From ZLKRG08 sp051006515 (GTDB taxonomy: Bacteria > Actinomycetota > Actinomycetes > Nanopelagicales > Nanopelagicaceae): a DNA stretch of 41,519 nucleotides. The DNA lies in contig JBPCTD010000061.1 of assembly GCA_051006515.1 (NCBI GenBank), positions 1 to 41,519 of the forward strand, in the 5' to 3' direction. Numbering within the stretch: the first letter of the stretch is position 1; every line of letters begins with the position of its first letter. Position numbers and translations under genes: made by a program. The notes beneath the pieces are model-generated. The model did no database searches. It had not been told where the DNA came from and saw only the letters and a list, made by a program, of their open reading frames with translations. Positions 30,464 to 38,065 of this stretch are shown piece after piece.

Positions 30464-30523
30464 CTGTCCCGATTTGGTTCACGAGAAAAATCTCGACCCA
30501 GGTCAAACGAAAAGGAATACGAC
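30464..30523 (+). promoter_or_regulatory. Leader of rpmE with a CGAGA-AAAA-TCTCG hairpin
   Basis: The expected leader contains a perfect 5-bp stem with a 4-base loop (30482-30495) and an AAAAGGAA ribosome site just before the ATG. Autoregulatory L31 leaders are described for actinobacteria, so this may be such an element. I could not match it to a covariance model. Confidence 0.4.
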
Positions 30524-30748
30524 ATGAAGCCTGAGATCCACCCAGAGTACGTTGAGACCACTGTTAATTGTGGTTGCGGCGAATCATTCAAAACCAGATC
30601 AACCGTTACTAGCGGTTCTATCTATGTTGAAGTTTGCGATAAGTGCCACCCGTTCTATACCGGTAAGCAGCGCATCCTTGATACTGGTGGACGTGTAGCG
30701 AAGTTCGAAGAGCGCTTCGGTAAGAAGTCCAATAGCGAATCCAAGTAG
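30524..30748 (+). CDS. rpmE: 50S ribosomal protein L31 (zinc-binding type)
   Basis: A 74-residue ribosomal protein with KPEIHPEYVETTVNCGCGESF at the start. Four zinc-ligand cysteines (16, 18, 38, 41) mark the C+ type rather than the zinc-free type made during zinc shortage. It has its own promoter and is closed by a strong terminator, so it is a single-gene unit between rho and prfA. Confidence 0.97.
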   Translation: MKPEIHPEYVETTVNCGCGESFKTRSTVTSGSIYVEVCDKCHPFYTGKQRILDTGGRVAKFEERFGKKSNSESK

Positions 30749-30755
30749 CTTTCTT

Positions 30756-30806
30756 AAAAGACCGCATATTCCAACTAAATGTTGGAGTGCGGTCTTTTTA
30801 TTTTTA
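30756..30806 (+). terminator. Strong intrinsic terminator after rpmE
   Basis: AAAAGACCGCA (from 30756) pairs with TGCGGTCTTTT, with an inner stem TCCAAC/GTTGGA and a short loop. A T-rich tail runs to about 30806. This is the clearest rho-independent terminator in the window. Confidence 0.9.
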
Positions 30807-30852
30807 CTAATTAATGAAAATCTAAAAATTTAGGAATTGAAAGGAGGCCAAG

Positions 30853-31929
30853 ATGAGCGAGAGATTTGCTACCGCAATCGATCTAGTCAATGAATATGCA
30901 GCTCTAGAGAAACAGATGGCTGATCCCAGCATTCACGCTGATGCGGGTAATGCGCGCAAACTTGGCCGACGCTACGCACAACTTGGACCGGTTGTTGCTG
31001 GTTATCGTAAGTGGAGACAGAGCTTTGAAGATTTAACTGCAGCAAAAGAGTTGGCGCAGAGCGATCCAGATTTTGCAGCGGAGATTCCAGCGTTAGAAGC
31101 GGCAGAGGCTGCCAACGCTGAGAAATTAGAAGAACTTTTATTACCTCGTGATCCAAATGATGATCGCGATGTAATCATGGAAATTAAAGCTGGCGCAGGT
31201 GGCGATGAATCAGCGCTCTTTGCTGGCGATTTGTTACGCATGTATATGCGTTATGCCGAGAAGCAAGGTTGGAAAACTGAAGTAATTGATGTAACTGAAT
31301 CAGATTTAGGTGGTTACAAAGATATTTCAATCGCAGTTAAATCTAAAGGTGTAACTGAACCTGGCCAATCGCCATATGCAAAGTTGAAATTTGAAGGCGG
31401 AGTGCATCGAGTACAACGCGTTCCGGAAACTGAATCGCAAGGTCGAATTCATACTTCGGCAGCTGGAGTTTTGGTACTTCCAGAAGCAGAAGAGGTCGAC
31501 GTTGAATTGAATATGAATGATATTCGAGTAGATGTTTATCGTTCTTCTGGCCCTGGCGGACAGAGCGTTAACACCACTGATTCTGCAGTTCGTTTGACCC
31601 ACGTGCCAACTGGAATTGTGGTCTCATGTCAGAACGAGAAATCTCAGTTGCAAAACAAAGAATCGGCGCTACGTATCTTGCGCGCTCGATTGCTTGCTGA
31701 TGCGCAAGAGAAGGCCGAAGCGGTTGCGGCGGCAGAACGTAAGAGCCAAGTGCGAACAGTTGATCGTTCAGAGCGAATCCGCACTTATAACTTTCCTGAA
31801 AATCGCTTGAGCGATCACCGAGTAAATTACAAAGCAAATAACTTGGATGCAGTTTTAAACGGAGAACTTGAACCAGTTATACAAGCTTTGCTTGATGCTG
31901 ATAAAGCTGCCAAACTCGCAGGAAATTAA
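30853..31929 (+). CDS. prfA: Peptide chain release factor 1
   Basis: A 358-residue release factor for UAG and UAA. The stop-reading PxT motif is PET in RVQRVPETESQGRIHTSAA, and GGQ is at residues 235-237 in SSGPGGQSVNTTDSAVR. A very good AAAGGAGG ribosome site precedes the ATG, unlike most genes here. The next gene, prmC, methylates the glutamine of GGQ, and its start overlaps the prfA stop by one base. Confidence 0.98.
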   Translation: MSERFATAIDLVNEYAALEKQMADPSIHADAGNARKLGRRYAQLGPVVAGYRKWRQSFEDLTAAKELAQSDPDFAAEIPALEAAEAANAEKLEELLLPRDPNDDRDVIMEIKAGAGGDESALFAGDLLRMYMRYAEKQGWKTEVIDVTESDLGGYKDISIAVKSKGVTEPGQSPYAKLKFEGGVHRVQRVPETESQGRIHTSAAGVLVLPEAEEVDVELNMNDIRVDVYRSSGPGGQSVNTTDSAVRLTHVPTGIVVSCQNEKSQLQNKESALRILRARLLADAQEKAEAVAAAERKSQVRTVDRSERIRTYNFPENRLSDHRVNYKANNLDAVLNGELEPVIQALLDADKAAKLAGN

Positions 31930-32762
31930 TGATCCGCGACTTAATTCGTGAAGCTAAAGCGCATTTAGCGAAAGCGGGATATCACGAAGTAGATGCCGAA
32001 ATACTTTTTGCACACTTACTTGGTATCAGTCGCATGGAACTACATAATCCAATTGCACTAGAAAAAGCGATGGAAGATATTGGTGATATCGCTGAGGATT
32101 ATCATCAATTAATTGATCGCAGAACTTCGCATGAGCCTCTGCAATACATAACTGGAAGTGCGCATTTTAGAAATTTGGAACTTGAGGTAGGTCCTGGGGT
32201 TTTGGTGCCAAGACCTGAGAGCGAATTGATGGTTTCCTATCTTTTAGCGTTGATTGAACAGAAACCGGGCGCTGTCAGCGTGATTGATTTGGGAGCTGGA
32301 TCAGGTGCGCTAGCACTTGCGCTTTCAACTGAATGTGATCGGGTTCGTGCAATCGCAGTCGAACGAAGCAAAGAAGCGCTTATTTGGTTACATAAGAATG
32401 TAGCGAAATATGTGCCAGAGATGCGGGTAGTTGAAAGCGATGTTAAAGATGCGCTACCTGGCGTTAAAGCAGACTTTGTTATTGCAAATCCACCATATAT
32501 TCCGGAAGGGCAAGAACTGCCGGAAGATGTAAAGCGCGAACCAGGCGAAGCGCTATTTGGAGGCAAGACTGGCCTTGAGATTCCGAAGCAATTTATTGAT
32601 GCCGCAGCGCGACTTTTGAAATCTGGGGGAGTGTTAGCAATTGAACACACTGAAGAGCAAGGCCATGCGATATCTGGCTTACTTGAAGAGATGTTCATTA
32701 ATATCGAATTACATTATGATTTAAACGATAGACCAAGATGGACCAGCGCAACTAGAAGATAG
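31929..32762 (+). CDS. prmC: Release factor glutamine methyltransferase
   Basis: A 277-residue SAM-dependent enzyme that methylates the Gln of the GGQ motif in both release factors. It has the SAM-binding motif VIDLGAGSGALALAL and the catalytic NPPY in VIANPPYIPEGQ, after an N-terminal helical domain (about 1-80). The ATG overlaps the prfA TAA (TAATG), with AGGAA upstream, so the two genes should be coupled. Confidence 0.97.
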   Translation: MIRDLIREAKAHLAKAGYHEVDAEILFAHLLGISRMELHNPIALEKAMEDIGDIAEDYHQLIDRRTSHEPLQYITGSAHFRNLELEVGPGVLVPRPESELMVSYLLALIEQKPGAVSVIDLGAGSGALALALSTECDRVRAIAVERSKEALIWLHKNVAKYVPEMRVVESDVKDALPGVKADFVIANPPYIPEGQELPEDVKREPGEALFGGKTGLEIPKQFIDAAARLLKSGGVLAIEHTEEQGHAISGLLEEMFINIELHYDLNDRPRWTSATRR

Positions 32763-32774
32763 CAAAAGGCAGAG

Positions 32775-33377
32775 ATGACCATTATCGATTTAAAGAAAGG
32801 CCAAATGGCGCGCCATGTGACGCGCGCAGTTAAGGCTATTAATGATGGTTATGTAATTGCGGTGCCCATGGAAAATGCATATGCCTATATTTGCGATGCA
32901 TTTAATCAAGATGCAGTTCGGGCGATGCATGTATTGCGTGGCGATGAAATTGGCACAAAAGCCCAAGTATTAGTTCGTGATTTTAAAATGGCTGAAGGCA
33001 TTTCAAGGAATTTAGATAAGCGCACAATTGCAGCGATGAAAAAATATTGGCCTGGCAAAGTAACTTTTCAAGTTCTGCCAAGCGCTTTACTTAATTGGGA
33101 TCTTGGCGACAATAATGAATTGGATGAAGTGGCAGTCAGAGTTCCGGTTGCACCATTTGCAAAAGCAATTTTGGCTAAAACTGGACCACTAGCAACTTCA
33201 TCTGTTGCAAGCGTTGGACAAGTTGCAATTACTGCCAGCTCTGAAGTACCAACTGAAGGCGTAGAACTCTTCTTTAGCAATGGAAAATTACGAAAAGGAC
33301 TCCCGAGTACCATAGTGCGGACCATCGCTGGGGTACATAAAGTGCTTCGTGCTGGGGCAGTAGACTTCGTCTCATGA
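32775..33377 (+). CDS. Degenerate TsaC/Sua5 (YrdC-like) protein
   Basis: A 200-residue YrdC-fold protein at the place where actinobacteria keep the threonylcarbamoyl-adenylate synthase (tsaC/sua5) used for the t6A base in tRNA. The fold is recognisable: KYWPGKVTFQVLPS, NWDLGD, EVAVRVP, PSTIVRTIAGVHKVLRAGA. The signature sites are changed, however. PTDTVYGL reads PMENAYAY (31-38), the KGR/KxR-type loop reads RGDEIGTKAQ (55-64) and SSANxSG reads SSVASVG (142-148). These regions bind threonine, bicarbonate and ATP in active enzymes, so this copy may be inactive or have a new job. It overlaps glyA by four bases. A ribosome site AAGGCAGAG is present. Confidence 0.72.
   Translation: MTIIDLKKGQMARHVTRAVKAINDGYVIAVPMENAYAYICDAFNQDAVRAMHVLRGDEIGTKAQVLVRDFKMAEGISRNLDKRTIAAMKKYWPGKVTFQVLPSALLNWDLGDNNELDEVAVRVPVAPFAKAILAKTGPLATSSVASVGQVAITASSEVPTEGVELFFSNGKLRKGLPSTIVRTIAGVHKVLRAGAVDFVS
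33361..33373 (+). promoter_or_regulatory. Candidate internal leaderless promoter of glyA (-10 TAGACT)
   Basis: TAGACT at 33361-33366, inside the end of the tsaC-like gene, is seven bases before the glyA ATG. The same hexamer and spacing occur before the AtpZ-like gene. There is no ribosome site; stop-start coupling with the upstream gene (ATGA overlap) is the alternative. Confidence 0.38.
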
Positions 33378-34636
33378 CGGATGCGCGTAAATACGGACCA
33401 AATTTCGAACTTTTAGAGAAACAAGATCCAGAGATTGCCAGCATTTTGTTGGCTGAAGTTAAACGCCAGCAGAGCGGTTTACAATTAATTGCATCCGAGA
33501 ATTTCACTTCCGGTGCGGTGCTTGCTGCCTTAGGTACACCGTTAAGTAATAAGTATGCTGAAGGTTATCCAGGTAAGCGTTATTACGGTGGTTGCGAAGT
33601 AGTCGACCGCGCAGAAACAATTGCAATCGAAAGAGCAAAACAATTATTCGGTGCAGACCATGCCAATGTACAACCACACTCAGGCGCTTCTGCAAATATT
33701 GCCGTTTACGCAGCATTCGTTAAACCTGGCGACAAAGTAATGGCTATGTCATTACCTCACGGCGGACACTTGACTCATGGCTCGAAAGTAAATTTCTCAG
33801 GCAAATGGTTTGACATCGTTTCTTACGGTGTTCGCCAAGATACTGAACTAATTGATTACGACGAGATGCTTGAAGTTGCAAAACGCGAGAAGCCAAAGAT
33901 GATCTGCTCAGGTGCAACCGCTTATCCGAGTTTGGTTGATTTTGAAAAAGTTCGCCAAATCTGTGATGAAGTTGGCGCAATTATGTGGGTCGATGCCGCG
34001 CACTTCATTGGTTTAGTTGCAGGTAAAGCGATTCCATCACCAGTTCCTTACGCCGATGTGGTCTCATTTACAACTCATAAAGTTTTACGTGGTCCACGCG
34101 GTGGCATGATTCTTTCTAAGGAAGAGCATGCTGCAGCTATCGATAAAGCAGTCTTTCCAGGAATGCAAGGCGGCCCAATCATGTCTGCGATTGCCGCGAA
34201 AGCAGTTGCGCTACATGAATGCCAACAGAGTTCATTCCAAAGCTACGCCAAGAATGTGATTACAAATGCCAAAGCGCTTGCAGGTGAATTGGTAGCAAAT
34301 GGTATGCGCGCAATCTCTGGCGGCACTGAAACTCACCTAGCATTAATTGATGTAACTGGCGCTGGCGTAACCGGCAAAGTTGCAGATGAACGTTGCGGGG
34401 CATCGGGAATTACATTAAATAAGAACTCCATTCCATTCGATCCAAATCCACCTGCAGTAACCAGTGGAATTCGCGTTGGTACTCCTTCAGTTACTACTCA
34501 AGGAATGGGTGTTGATGAGATGAAAGTAATTGGTAATTTAATTACTCGTGCCATTAAGAGCGATGATGCAAACGAACATGGCAAAATCAAAGCCGAAGTT
34601 CAAGAACTTGTATCTAAGTTTCCAATCTACGCTTAG
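33374..34636 (+). CDS. glyA: Serine hydroxymethyltransferase
   Basis: A 420-residue PLP enzyme interconverting serine and glycine and feeding one-carbon units to folate. The PLP lysine is Lys236 in FTTHKVLRGPRGG. Other marks are LIASENFTSGAVLAALGTPL near the start, YYGGCEVVDRAE, and NKNSIPFDPNPP and SGIRVGTPSVTTQGM near the end. Its ATG overlaps the stop of the tsaC-like gene. Confidence 0.98.
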   Translation: MTDARKYGPNFELLEKQDPEIASILLAEVKRQQSGLQLIASENFTSGAVLAALGTPLSNKYAEGYPGKRYYGGCEVVDRAETIAIERAKQLFGADHANVQPHSGASANIAVYAAFVKPGDKVMAMSLPHGGHLTHGSKVNFSGKWFDIVSYGVRQDTELIDYDEMLEVAKREKPKMICSGATAYPSLVDFEKVRQICDEVGAIMWVDAAHFIGLVAGKAIPSPVPYADVVSFTTHKVLRGPRGGMILSKEEHAAAIDKAVFPGMQGGPIMSAIAAKAVALHECQQSSFQSYAKNVITNAKALAGELVANGMRAISGGTETHLALIDVTGAGVTGKVADERCGASGITLNKNSIPFDPNPPAVTSGIRVGTPSVTTQGMGVDEMKVIGNLITRAIKSDDANEHGKIKAEVQELVSKFPIYA

Positions 34637-34651
34637 AAATTAATTAGCTAT

Positions 34652-35767
34652 ATGCGCGAATACCTATTAACGATGCTGCTTAGCGCAGGAATCTGTTATT
34701 TAGTGACGCCATATGTCGAACATTTCGCACTGCAATTTGGAGCGATTGCACGAGTTCGTACTCGTGATGTTCACACCGAAACTACGCCACGTTGGGGTGG
34801 AGTCGCAATGTGGTTTGCCACCTCCTTTACCTTTGTGGTGGTTTCACATTTACCACTTGTCGGAAAGTCTTTTGGCCGTGAAGCGCAAGGAATTTTCTTG
34901 GCGGCAACTTTTGTGGTTTTACTTGGCATGATTGATGATCGATATGAGTTAGATGCGCTAACAAAATTAGCAGGCCAAGCAGTAGCAGCCGGAATTCTGC
35001 TCTCATTTGGTGTGCAATTACTTTGGTTACCAATTAATGGCTTAATTACATTGCCACCATCAATCGGTCAATTACTAACGGTTTTAGTCATCATGGTGGC
35101 GATCAATGCGGTTAATTTCATTGATGGGCTAGATGGGTTAGCAAGCGGTGTCGTTGCAATTGCAGCTTCCGCATTCTTTATCTTTGCTTATGTTTTAGCA
35201 GTTGTTTATGGCTTTAGCCGCGCAGGCGCACCATCAACCATGACTGCAGTTTTGATTGGTGCATGCATTGGTTTCTTGCCACATAATGCCCATCCGGCCC
35301 GTATTTTTATGGGGGATTCAGGCTCAATGTTCTTGGGGCTAATACTGGGCGCTTCGGCAATTACTTTAACTGGCCAATTCGATCCAAATGCAATCTCTTC
35401 AGAATCATCTGGCCCAACATTCTTGCCACTACTTTTGCCATTTGCAGTGTTAGCAATCCCGTTGGCAGATTTTATTTCCTCTGTTGTAAGACGCTTACGT
35501 GCTGGTCGATCACCATTTGCACCAGATAATGAACATCTGCATCATAAACTTTTTAAAGCGGGCAATTCGCAGTTACGTACTGCAATCATTATGTATCTCT
35601 GGACTGCAGCCATTGCATATCCAGTGATGGTGTGGGCATTTGCACCGCTTTGGATTGCTTTAATTGTGGGTGTAGTTTTCGGTAGCGCCTCTATTTTGTT
35701 GATGAATCGCAACAAAGATAAGAAAAATAACCCTGAACGAGGTGAAACCGTTGGCACAAAATCCTAA
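34652..35767 (+). CDS. wecA: Undecaprenyl-phosphate sugar-1-phosphate transferase (WecA/TagO/MraY family)
   Basis: A 371-residue membrane enzyme with about 11 helices that loads a sugar phosphate, usually GlcNAc-1-phosphate, onto undecaprenyl phosphate for wall polysaccharide synthesis. Family motifs are LLGMIDDRYELDAL (Mg/Asp-rich site), NAVNFIDGLDGLASG, HNAHPARIFMGDSGS and the His-rich loop DNEHLHHKLF. A decaprenyl-phosphate GlcNAc-1-phosphate transferase sits just before the atp operon in M. tuberculosis too. It overlaps the next gene by 17 bases. Confidence 0.93.
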   Translation: MREYLLTMLLSAGICYLVTPYVEHFALQFGAIARVRTRDVHTETTPRWGGVAMWFATSFTFVVVSHLPLVGKSFGREAQGIFLAATFVVLLGMIDDRYELDALTKLAGQAVAAGILLSFGVQLLWLPINGLITLPPSIGQLLTVLVIMVAINAVNFIDGLDGLASGVVAIAASAFFIFAYVLAVVYGFSRAGAPSTMTAVLIGACIGFLPHNAHPARIFMGDSGSMFLGLILGASAITLTGQFDPNAISSESSGPTFLPLLLPFAVLAIPLADFISSVVRRLRAGRSPFAPDNEHLHHKLFKAGNSQLRTAIIMYLWTAAIAYPVMVWAFAPLWIALIVGVVFGSASILLMNRNKDKKNNPERGETVGTKS

Positions 35768-36179
35768 TGAAGATCCTAATAAGGCGATGATGAAGGGAGC
35801 GTTGATTCCTTCATTAGTAGTTGGTGTGATCGCATTGATAATCGCAACTTTGCTTAATGGAAATTCAGGACTTTATGGCGCACTGTTAGCGCAGCTAGTC
35901 GTTTTAGTTTTCTTCTTGGTAAATATCGGCGTGGCAAGTATGACTAAGAATGTAGATCCAATTGCCACAATGGCCTTTGCCATGTTTTCCTATTTTTCAA
36001 AGATTTTAATTCTCGGTGCAATGATGTTTGCAATTGGAAAGTTCACCGATAATTCTGATATCAATCGTATGAGCTTTGGAATTACTGCAATTGCCCTGAC
36101 CTTTGCTTGGCTAGGAGGAGAAATACGCGCATATTTGAAACTACGCTTACACCTTCCGCTTCCAAGTCAGGATAAGTAG
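35751..36179 (+). CDS. AtpI-like ATP synthase accessory membrane protein
   Basis: A 142-residue protein with four hydrophobic helices (about residues 20-40, 45-67, 78-100 and 110-127 counted from the TTG). It resembles the ATP synthase I family encoded ahead of atpB, which helps assemble the c-ring or carries Mg2+/Ca2+. The TTG at 35751 is chosen because a GAGGTG ribosome-like sequence lies seven bases before it; a GTG at 35742 is also open. It overlaps the end of wecA. Confidence 0.65.
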   Translation: MAQNPNEDPNKAMMKGALIPSLVVGVIALIIATLLNGNSGLYGALLAQLVVLVFFLVNIGVASMTKNVDPIATMAFAMFSYFSKILILGAMMFAIGKFTDNSDINRMSFGITAIALTFAWLGGEIRAYLKLRLHLPLPSQDK

Positions 36180-36189
36180 ACTTCCCACC
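36177..36189 (+). promoter_or_regulatory. Candidate leaderless promoter using the upstream stop codon (-10 TAGACT)
   Basis: TAGACT at 36177-36182 starts with the TAG stop of the AtpI-like gene and is followed by seven bases and the ATG of the AtpZ-like gene. No Shine-Dalgarno is present in the 10-base gap. Confidence 0.38.
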
Positions 36190-36375
36190 ATGAGTAATGA
36201 CGAGAACGCCCTCTGGTCAATCTTCGGATACCTTTTATCTGGATTACTGGTGTGGGGCGGAGTTGGCTGGTTGGCAGACCGTTTCTTCGGTACCTCTTTT
36301 CTCCTGCTGGTTGGACTAATCGTTGGCGCTGGGGCGGCCATCACAATTATCTGGCTCCGTTTTGGGCGCGAATAG
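36190..36375 (+). CDS. AtpZ-like small membrane protein
   Basis: A 61-residue protein with two hydrophobic helices (about 8-26 and 36-56) around a short loop GWLADRFFGTS. This GxxxDxxxGT hairpin is typical of AtpZ/AtpI-type F-ATPase accessory proteins. It lies 87 bases before atpB. AtpZ proteins work with AtpI in ion supply or assembly of the synthase in some bacteria; here the usual Z-then-I order is reversed. Confidence 0.65.
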   Translation: MSNDENALWSIFGYLLSGLLVWGGVGWLADRFFGTSFLLLVGLIVGAGAAITIIWLRFGRE

Positions 36376-36462
36376 CGCAACCGCCGATTTCATAATTTCA
36401 AGGCTTTTCAATAGGGTTTCCCTGCTTCCCCGAGCAATCTTGTCCCCTTAAGGAGATCTTCA

Positions 36463-37245
36463 GTGCTCAACCTCCGCTTTGAAGGAGAGGGTTTCACCCC
36501 ACCAGGCACAAAAGACTTTAACCTCCCTTCATTAATTGAAGGTAATCCTTATTTCACTAAACCAATTTTGCAGCTATTTCTCTCAGTAATTTTAATTTCA
36601 ATCTTTTTCATCGTTGCTTCTCGTAAAGCTGCGGTAGTTCCATCGAAATTACAGTTCGTCGGAGAATCTGTTTACGGTTTCATTCGTAAGGGCATCGGAG
36701 AAGACATTATCGGCCACGACTTCATGCGATTCGTGCCATTCTTATTTACGCTTTTCACTTTTATTTTAGTAAACAACATCTTCGGAATTGTGCCGCTAAT
36801 TCAATTCCCAACGATGTCGCACGTAGCTTTTCCATATGTCTTAGCAATTTTTACTTATGGCGTTTTCCATTACATCGGCATTAAGAAACATGGCTTCTTC
36901 CATTACATGAAGGGCATCATGTTCTTGCCAGGAGTGCCAAAGTGGTCTTATGTACTGCTAACTCCACTAGAAATCGCAACTTACTTTTTGATTCGACCAC
37001 TAACACTTTCACTGCGTTTATTTGCAAATATGTTTGCTGGTCACTTATTGCTACTTGTGTTCATCCTTGGCGGAGAACATATGTTGCTATCTGATGCAAT
37101 TGGCTTAAAGGTGGTCTCTTTCTTTGGCTTTGGCCTTGGAATTGTTATGACCTTCTTTGAGTTCATGGTCCAATGTCTGCAGGCGTACATCTTTACCCTG
37201 CTGACAGCGCTTTACATCGCCGGCGCCCTTGCCGACGAGCACTAA
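36463..37245 (+). CDS. atpB: ATP synthase subunit a
   Basis: A 260-residue Fo membrane subunit that forms the proton half-channels against the c-ring. It has the actinobacterial N-terminus with FTPPGTKDFNLPSL, the essential arginine in RPLTLSLRLFANMFAGHLLL and the last helix with QAYIFTLLTALYIAGAL. The start is GTG at 36463 with an AAGGAG ribosome site. It heads the structural operon atpBEFHAGD. Confidence 0.97.
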   Translation: MLNLRFEGEGFTPPGTKDFNLPSLIEGNPYFTKPILQLFLSVILISIFFIVASRKAAVVPSKLQFVGESVYGFIRKGIGEDIIGHDFMRFVPFLFTLFTFILVNNIFGIVPLIQFPTMSHVAFPYVLAIFTYGVFHYIGIKKHGFFHYMKGIMFLPGVPKWSYVLLTPLEIATYFLIRPLTLSLRLFANMFAGHLLLLVFILGGEHMLLSDAIGLKVVSFFGFGLGIVMTFFEFMVQCLQAYIFTLLTALYIAGALADEH

Positions 37246-37267
37246 ACGAGAAAGATAGGAAGAAACT

Positions 37268-37471
37268 ATGTCAGGCACACTCAACCTGGTCGGTTATGGC
37301 CTCTCAGCTATCGGTCCTGCAATTGCAACAGGTCTGATCTTCGCGGCATACATCAATGGCGTTGCACGCCAGCCAGAAGCACGTTCAGTACTACAGCCTT
37401 TAGCGTTCCTTGGCTTCGCGCTTGCTGAAGCTCTTGCGCTATTCGGTCTAGTTCTAGCGTTTATCCTCTAA
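37268..37471 (+). CDS. atpE: ATP synthase subunit c
   Basis: A 67-residue hairpin of two membrane helices joined by the polar loop ARQPEARS that contacts F1. The ion-carrying acid is Glu54 in GFALAEALALFG. No Ser/Thr follows it, which argues for protons rather than sodium. A small first-helix glycine pattern GYGLSAIGPAIATG is present. The ribosome site is AGGAAG. Confidence 0.97.
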   Translation: MSGTLNLVGYGLSAIGPAIATGLIFAAYINGVARQPEARSVLQPLAFLGFALAEALALFGLVLAFIL

Positions 37472-37527
37472 TAAAACCTATTAGATAAAAAAACTAAACC
37501 AGATAAGTTTTAGAGAAAGAAACGACA

Positions 37528-38052
37528 ATGCAATTTAAGTTCGCAGGTGAAGGCGCTAATCCGCTTATTCCACATACCGCAGAACTAATCGTTGGCACGA
37601 TTGCGTTCACCATTCTCTTCTTGGTACTTCGCAAAGCGGTAGTACCGATGTTTGAGAAGGCTTACGCAGAACGTACCGAAGCGATTCAAGGTGGCATCGA
37701 AAAAGCAGAGAAGGCACAGGCAGAGGCGCAAGCTGCTCTAGAGCAGTACAACCAGCAACTCTCAAGTGCTCGCGATGAAGCAGCACGTCTTCGTGAAGAG
37801 GCGCGTGCACAAGCTGCAAATATTGCAGATGAGATTCGTGCAAAAGCTCAAGAAGAAGCTACACGCATTGTTGCAACTGCACATGCATCGATCGAAGCAG
37901 AGCGCCAACAAGCGATTACCTCTTTACGTAATGAAGTTGGAACTTTGGCTGTCGAACTCGCTTCTAAGATTGTTGGAGAAGCGTTAGACGACCAGGCTCG
38001 ACAGTCACGAATTGTCGAACGATTCATGGCAGATTTAGAGAAAAGTAAGTAA
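37528..38052 (+). CDS. atpF: ATP synthase subunit b
   Basis: A 174-residue stator subunit with one N-terminal membrane helix (about 20-40, LIVGTIAFTILFLVL) and a long charged coiled coil rich in Ala, Glu, Gln and Arg. It links the membrane part to the F1 head through delta. It is a single b gene, unlike the b/delta fusion of mycobacteria. Confidence 0.95.
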   Translation: MQFKFAGEGANPLIPHTAELIVGTIAFTILFLVLRKAVVPMFEKAYAERTEAIQGGIEKAEKAQAEAQAALEQYNQQLSSARDEAARLREEARAQAANIADEIRAKAQEEATRIVATAHASIEAERQQAITSLRNEVGTLAVELASKIVGEALDDQARQSRIVERFMADLEKSK

Positions 38053-38065
38053 AAGGAAAAGATAA

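Noticed and set aside
36376..36462. Promoter for the atp operon in the 87-base gap before atpB
   Set aside because: A CATAAT hexamer is present, but no partner -35 at proper spacing was found, and the operon may be read from upstream. Not supported well enough to list.
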